In this document: positions 4,240 through 6,597 of the stretch, piece after piece
How positions within the stretch are numbered: the stretch's first letter is position 1
Layout: each line of letters starts with the position of its first letter
NCBI GenBank assembly: GCA_964436865.1
Contig: CAYTFK010000371.1
Span: 1 to 6,597, forward strand
Source of the DNA: JAXGPP01 sp964436865
GTDB lineage: Bacteria > Planctomycetota > Planctomycetia > Pirellulales > Thermoguttaceae
Length of the DNA: 6,597 bases
Reading direction: 5' to 3'
Translations under genes and position numbers: made by a program
Notes under the pieces: model-generated
The model's database searches: none
Told to the model about the DNA's origin: nothing
Seen by the model: only the letters and a program-made list of their open reading frames with translations

Positions 4240-6014
4240 GTTGCCGCCCGTACTGCGCAACTGGCGGCCTTCCGGCATGCGCGGCCCAGGGCCGCCACCG
4301 TGAAGATCCGCGGGTACAGCCGCTCGTAGTACCAGAGCCTGGCGAAGTAGAGCCCGATGGGGGCCGGCTCCACGTGCCGGCCCGACTCCACCGCCTCGAC
4401 CAGCCACGCCAGGCCGCGCTCGACTGCCGCCGGAGCCGGCTCAAGCCGATCCAGTGCGGTCAGGGCCTCGAGCACCACCGCCGTCTCCTCGACGCTCGAC
4501 TCGCCGGCCGCGCGAAACGCTCCCCAACCGCCGTCGCGGTTCTGCTTTCTCACCAGCCACTCCATCCCGCGCCGCGCGGCGTTTGTGCCGCCAAGCCCCA
4601 TCTCCGCGTACGCCAGCAGCACCCGCGCAGTGCCATACACGGGGTTTTCTTCCTCCGCGCGGAACTGGTCGCCAAACCACAACGGAATCCACTCCCCCTC
4701 GGGCCGCTGCTGCCGCTCCAAGAAACCCAACCCCGATCGGAAAACCGATTCGGAGACCGGAACCGCGCCACGCCATGCCGCCAGCGCGCGCAGCGCATGC
4801 GCCGTCAGGTCGACGCCGCTGCGGTCGAAGGGCAGCTTGCCCCAGCCCCGGCAGAAGGTGGGCCATCCGCCATCGCGGTTCTGAAGCCCCACTAACCACC
4901 GCGCGCCGGCGCCGGCCGCCTCGTCGATCGCCGACCGCTCGCCGTCCGCACACTCTCGGCGAAATGCCGCCAGGGCCAATAGCGCCCCCGGCGTGTCGTC
5001 CGCGTCGGGCACACCGCCGCTCAGGTCGGTCCACGCCCAGCCCCCCGGTTCGGCTCCGGTGAACGGGTGCCTTTCCACATGCTGGCACTTCAACAGCCAA
5101 TCGAGACACTCGGGCCAGTCGACCACCTCGCCCGCCGCCGCCAGGGCGTTAATGGAAAGCGTGGTCGCCCAGGTCGCCAGATTCGTATCGATCGGCCACG
5201 AGCCATCCGGCCGCACCGAGTCGATCAGGAACTGGACGCCTCGCCGCGCCACCGCGTGATCCGCCCGCCCCGTACCCGCCAGGCTCATTACGACGAAACT
5301 CGTCAGCGGCGTGGCCTCGAGATACCCGCCGCTTTCCGGTTGCATCCGCTCGAGCACGCTCAGGCTGGGCTCGATAGCCCAACGCCGCCCGAGTCGCACA
5401 AGCGGGTTGATCGGTGGACGATGGAAATACCGGGCCTGCCCGATCGCCACCAGCGCGGGAATCGCATAGCTCACCACCGGCAACCGCAGAAAGCGGAACA
5501 TTCCTTGCGGAAAGCAGGCCAACTCAAAGGGCAGGGGGACCACGTCGGCCCACTCGGCCAAGCCGGCCAAAGCACAGTTGGTCAGAATCGGGACAACGAA
5601 CGTCTTGTCGCGTCCGTAGCGGCGGCGTAGCCCTGCCAGCCCCCCCTGATTCTCGATATAGCGTTCCGCCGCCGCCAACTTCCCGCCATGCCGCTCGGCC
5701 GCGCCGGCCAGATGGAAGGCTGCTCGAGCGAGCATCGTCGTGGCGATGTTCGATAGGCTGCGGTCGGTATCGCCCCAGCCGCCATCAGCGTTCTGAACAC
5801 GGCACAGGTATTGAATGCCGCGTTCGACCAGTTCGCCGATCGCCTCACGCAAGTGGCCGTGCCGGGCCACCAGCGACAAAGCACTTACGGCCGTCGCCGT
5901 CGATAGCGCCGAACTGGACAGTTCCCCCACCCAGTGACCATTGCTTGTCCGCTCAGCAAGAAGGTCCTGCCGAGCAGTCTCGTAAGCGCGTTTGAGCCGG
6001 TCGAGTGCAGGCAT
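4236..6014 (-). CDS. Squalene-hopene-cyclase-family triterpene cyclase (prenyltransferase/squalene oxidase repeat protein)
   Basis: The 592-residue protein belongs to the class II terpene cyclases, which protonate squalene or a related polyprene and fold it to a polycyclic triterpene at the membrane. Catalytic marks are D337-A-D-D340-T341 in the DxDD acid motif and D402-LTA-H406, equivalent to the Asp/His pair supporting the acid in squalene-hopene cyclase. QW repeats are QNADGGW (74-80), RPDGSW (268-273), QNRDGGW (378-384 and 491-497) and QQRPEGEW (435-442). The C-terminal IGLYFARLWYYERLYPRIFT matches the aromatic pocket segment at the end of the family. FCRGWGKLPFDRSG (387-400) and MQPESGGYLEATPLTSF (224-240) look like a planctomycete-type branch rather than the classic hopanoid enzyme, so the product may not be hopene. 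The start at 6014 gives MPALDRLKRAYETARQDLLA, a normal family N-terminus. An ATG at 6083 would add 23 unconvincing residues, and neither start has a clear ribosome binding site. It is the first gene of the operon and overlaps the glycosyltransferase by 4 nt. Confidence 0.9.
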   Translation of the reverse strand: MPALDRLKRAYETARQDLLAERTSNGHWVGELSSSALSTATAVSALSLVARHGHLREAIGELVERGIQYLCRVQNADGGWGDTDRSLSNIATTMLARAAFHLAGAAERHGGKLAAAERYIENQGGLAGLRRRYGRDKTFVVPILTNCALAGLAEWADVVPLPFELACFPQGMFRFLRLPVVSYAIPALVAIGQARYFHRPPINPLVRLGRRWAIEPSLSVLERMQPESGGYLEATPLTSFVVMSLAGTGRADHAVARRGVQFLIDSVRPDGSWPIDTNLATWATTLSINALAAAGEVVDWPECLDWLLKCQHVERHPFTGAEPGGWAWTDLSGGVPDADDTPGALLALAAFRRECADGERSAIDEAAGAGARWLVGLQNRDGGWPTFCRGWGKLPFDRSGVDLTAHALRALAAWRGAVPVSESVFRSGLGFLERQQRPEGEWIPLWFGDQFRAEEENPVYGTARVLLAYAEMGLGGTNAARRGMEWLVRKQNRDGGWGAFRAAGESSVEETAVVLEALTALDRLEPAPAAVERGLAWLVEAVESGRHVEPAPIGLYFARLWYYERLYPRIFTVAALGRACRKAASCAVRAAT

Positions 6015-6282
6015 CAAGACAGTGAAGATAGGGTGGCGGAGGGTCAGACAGCAGGTGCACGGCGGGCGATTCGTTCTCTCCATGCTAAGCCGCCAGCAAG
6101 GTGCCGGGAAGGTACGCCGCGCTGCCCGACCCCGACAACGGACGGTGCAATTGCCGGCACGGCTTCACCAAACCGCGATTTCCTCAGCCCCAGATTCCGT
6201 GGAATACGACCGCCGATGATGAAGCCTCTGAAGTGCCCCGCCGATACGAAAACGGCCCACCCTCGAGCGACCCCCGCACCCG
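6015..6282. other. Divergent intergenic region between the cyclase operon and the secreted-protein gene
   Basis: This stretch of about 270 bp should hold both divergent promoters. I see no convincing -35/-10 pair or operator on either strand. If the cyclase actually starts at 6083, the region shrinks to about 200 bp. The open frames across it are Arg/Pro-rich and not credible. Confidence 0.5.
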
Positions 6283-6555
6283 ATGTCCAGCCTGCTCGCA
6301 GCATCGCTACTCTGGATGACTCTTGCCCAGACCGAACCGCTGCGCCCTGGCACAGCACCCGGCCCAATTGCCTCGGAAGCATCTCCGGCAATTCCCGGCG
6401 ATTCATCCCGCCGAGCAGGGACCGGCCAAGCCCTGGAACGGGAAGACGCCACAAGACCCGAACAGCCGGAAGCCTCCGACGACAACCCGGAAGAAGAGAC
6501 CGAATCAGACGAACCGGAAGAAGAAGAGGAGGAGCAGGAAGACGAACGGCCGCCG
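6283..6555 (+). CDS. N-terminus of an exported protein with an acidic Glu/Pro-rich linker, truncated by the contig end
   Basis: The ATG at 6283 opens a frame that runs off the window. The first in-frame stop upstream is at 6229, and this is the first ATG after it. The protein begins MSSLLAASLLWMTLAQT, a hydrophobic stretch like a short signal peptide with possible cleavage after Thr-Leu-Ala, although no Lys or Arg precedes the hydrophobic core. From residue 17 the chain is Pro/Ala/Ser-rich, and from about residue 55 it is strongly acidic, with PEEETESDEPEEEEEEQEDE near the end. Such linkers follow the signal peptide in many planctomycete outer-membrane and periplasmic proteins. About 91 residues are genomic; anything after base 6555 is adapter. 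The mature domain is missing, so the function is unknown. The gene is divergent from the cyclase operon. Confidence 0.6.
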
Positions 6556-6597
6556 AGATCGGAAGAGCACACGTCTGAACTCCAGTCACCGCTCATT
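6556..6597 (+). other. Illumina TruSeq adapter and index (not genomic)
   Basis: From 6556 the sequence reads AGATCGGAAGAGC, then ACACGTCTGAACTCCAGTCAC, which is the 34-nt TruSeq read-2/index adapter. The last eight bases, CGCTCATT (6590-6597), match the TruSeq HT i7 index D703. Genomic sequence ends at 6555. Reverse-strand translations of this stretch give the peptides MTGVQTCALPIS and MSGDWSSDVCSSDL, recurrent adapter artefacts in protein databases. Confidence 0.98.

Noticed and set aside
4239..4407. Longer 488-residue version of the glycosyltransferase
   Set aside because: The extra N-terminal residues are Gly/Ala/Arg-rich shadow of the cyclase gene, while MRVVHLVSGAG at 4239 is the normal family start and sits at an ATGA junction.
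6165..6596. Minus-strand proteins beginning MSGDWSSDVCSSDL or MTGVQTCALPIS
   Set aside because: Their starts are translated sequencing adapter. The remainder is antisense to the secreted-protein gene and the intergenic DNA.

Overview
The window looks like one end of a metagenomic contig from a GC-rich bacterium, most probably a planctomycete or a relative. That is inferred from the style of the proteins: a squalene-hopene-cyclase-like protein with an FCRGWGKLPFDRSG segment, a GT4 glycosyltransferase starting with a GAG-x-MYCGSC segment, a DUF1778/GNAT toxin-antitoxin pair, a RAYT remnant and a heptad ATTGGTC/CTTGGTC tandem repeat. No rRNA or marker gene is present, so the assignment is not proven. 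The last 42 bases are not genomic: they are an Illumina TruSeq read-2 adapter plus an 8-base index, so the biological sequence ends at about 6555.

Layout: 1-147 is the tail of a plus-strand gene of secretin/NolW-like character, probably with a frame change near position 55. Two hairpins (233-290) lie between it and a convergent minus-strand type II toxin-antitoxin operon (antitoxin 1152-874, GNAT toxin 874-359). That operon has a good sigma-70-type promoter, and a palindrome in the promoter spacer is a candidate operator. Positions 1250-2940 are a gene-poor accessory stretch. It holds a cluster of alternating CTTTCGC/GCGAAAG heptamers, the C-terminal stump of a REP-associated tyrosine transposase (RAYT), a degraded coding relic of unknown identity, an orphan near-consensus promoter with a strong hairpin at its expected transcript start, a pair of ~80-bp diverged direct repeats 279 bp apart, and a 14-bp (2 x 7) tandem repeat.

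The main intact unit is a minus-strand two-gene operon. It comprises a squalene-hopene-cyclase-family triterpene cyclase (6014-4236) and a GT4 glycosyltransferase (4239-2941), joined by an ATGA overlap. The glycosyltransferase's last three residues and stop codon are supplied by the tandem repeat. The pairing suggests, but does not prove, that a cyclised isoprenoid or a molecule in the same pathway is glycosylated. Divergent from the cyclase, at 6283, starts a plus-strand exported protein with a signal peptide and a Glu/Pro-rich linker; it is cut off by the contig end and adapter.

No rRNA, tRNA, CRISPR array or complete insertion sequence was seen.
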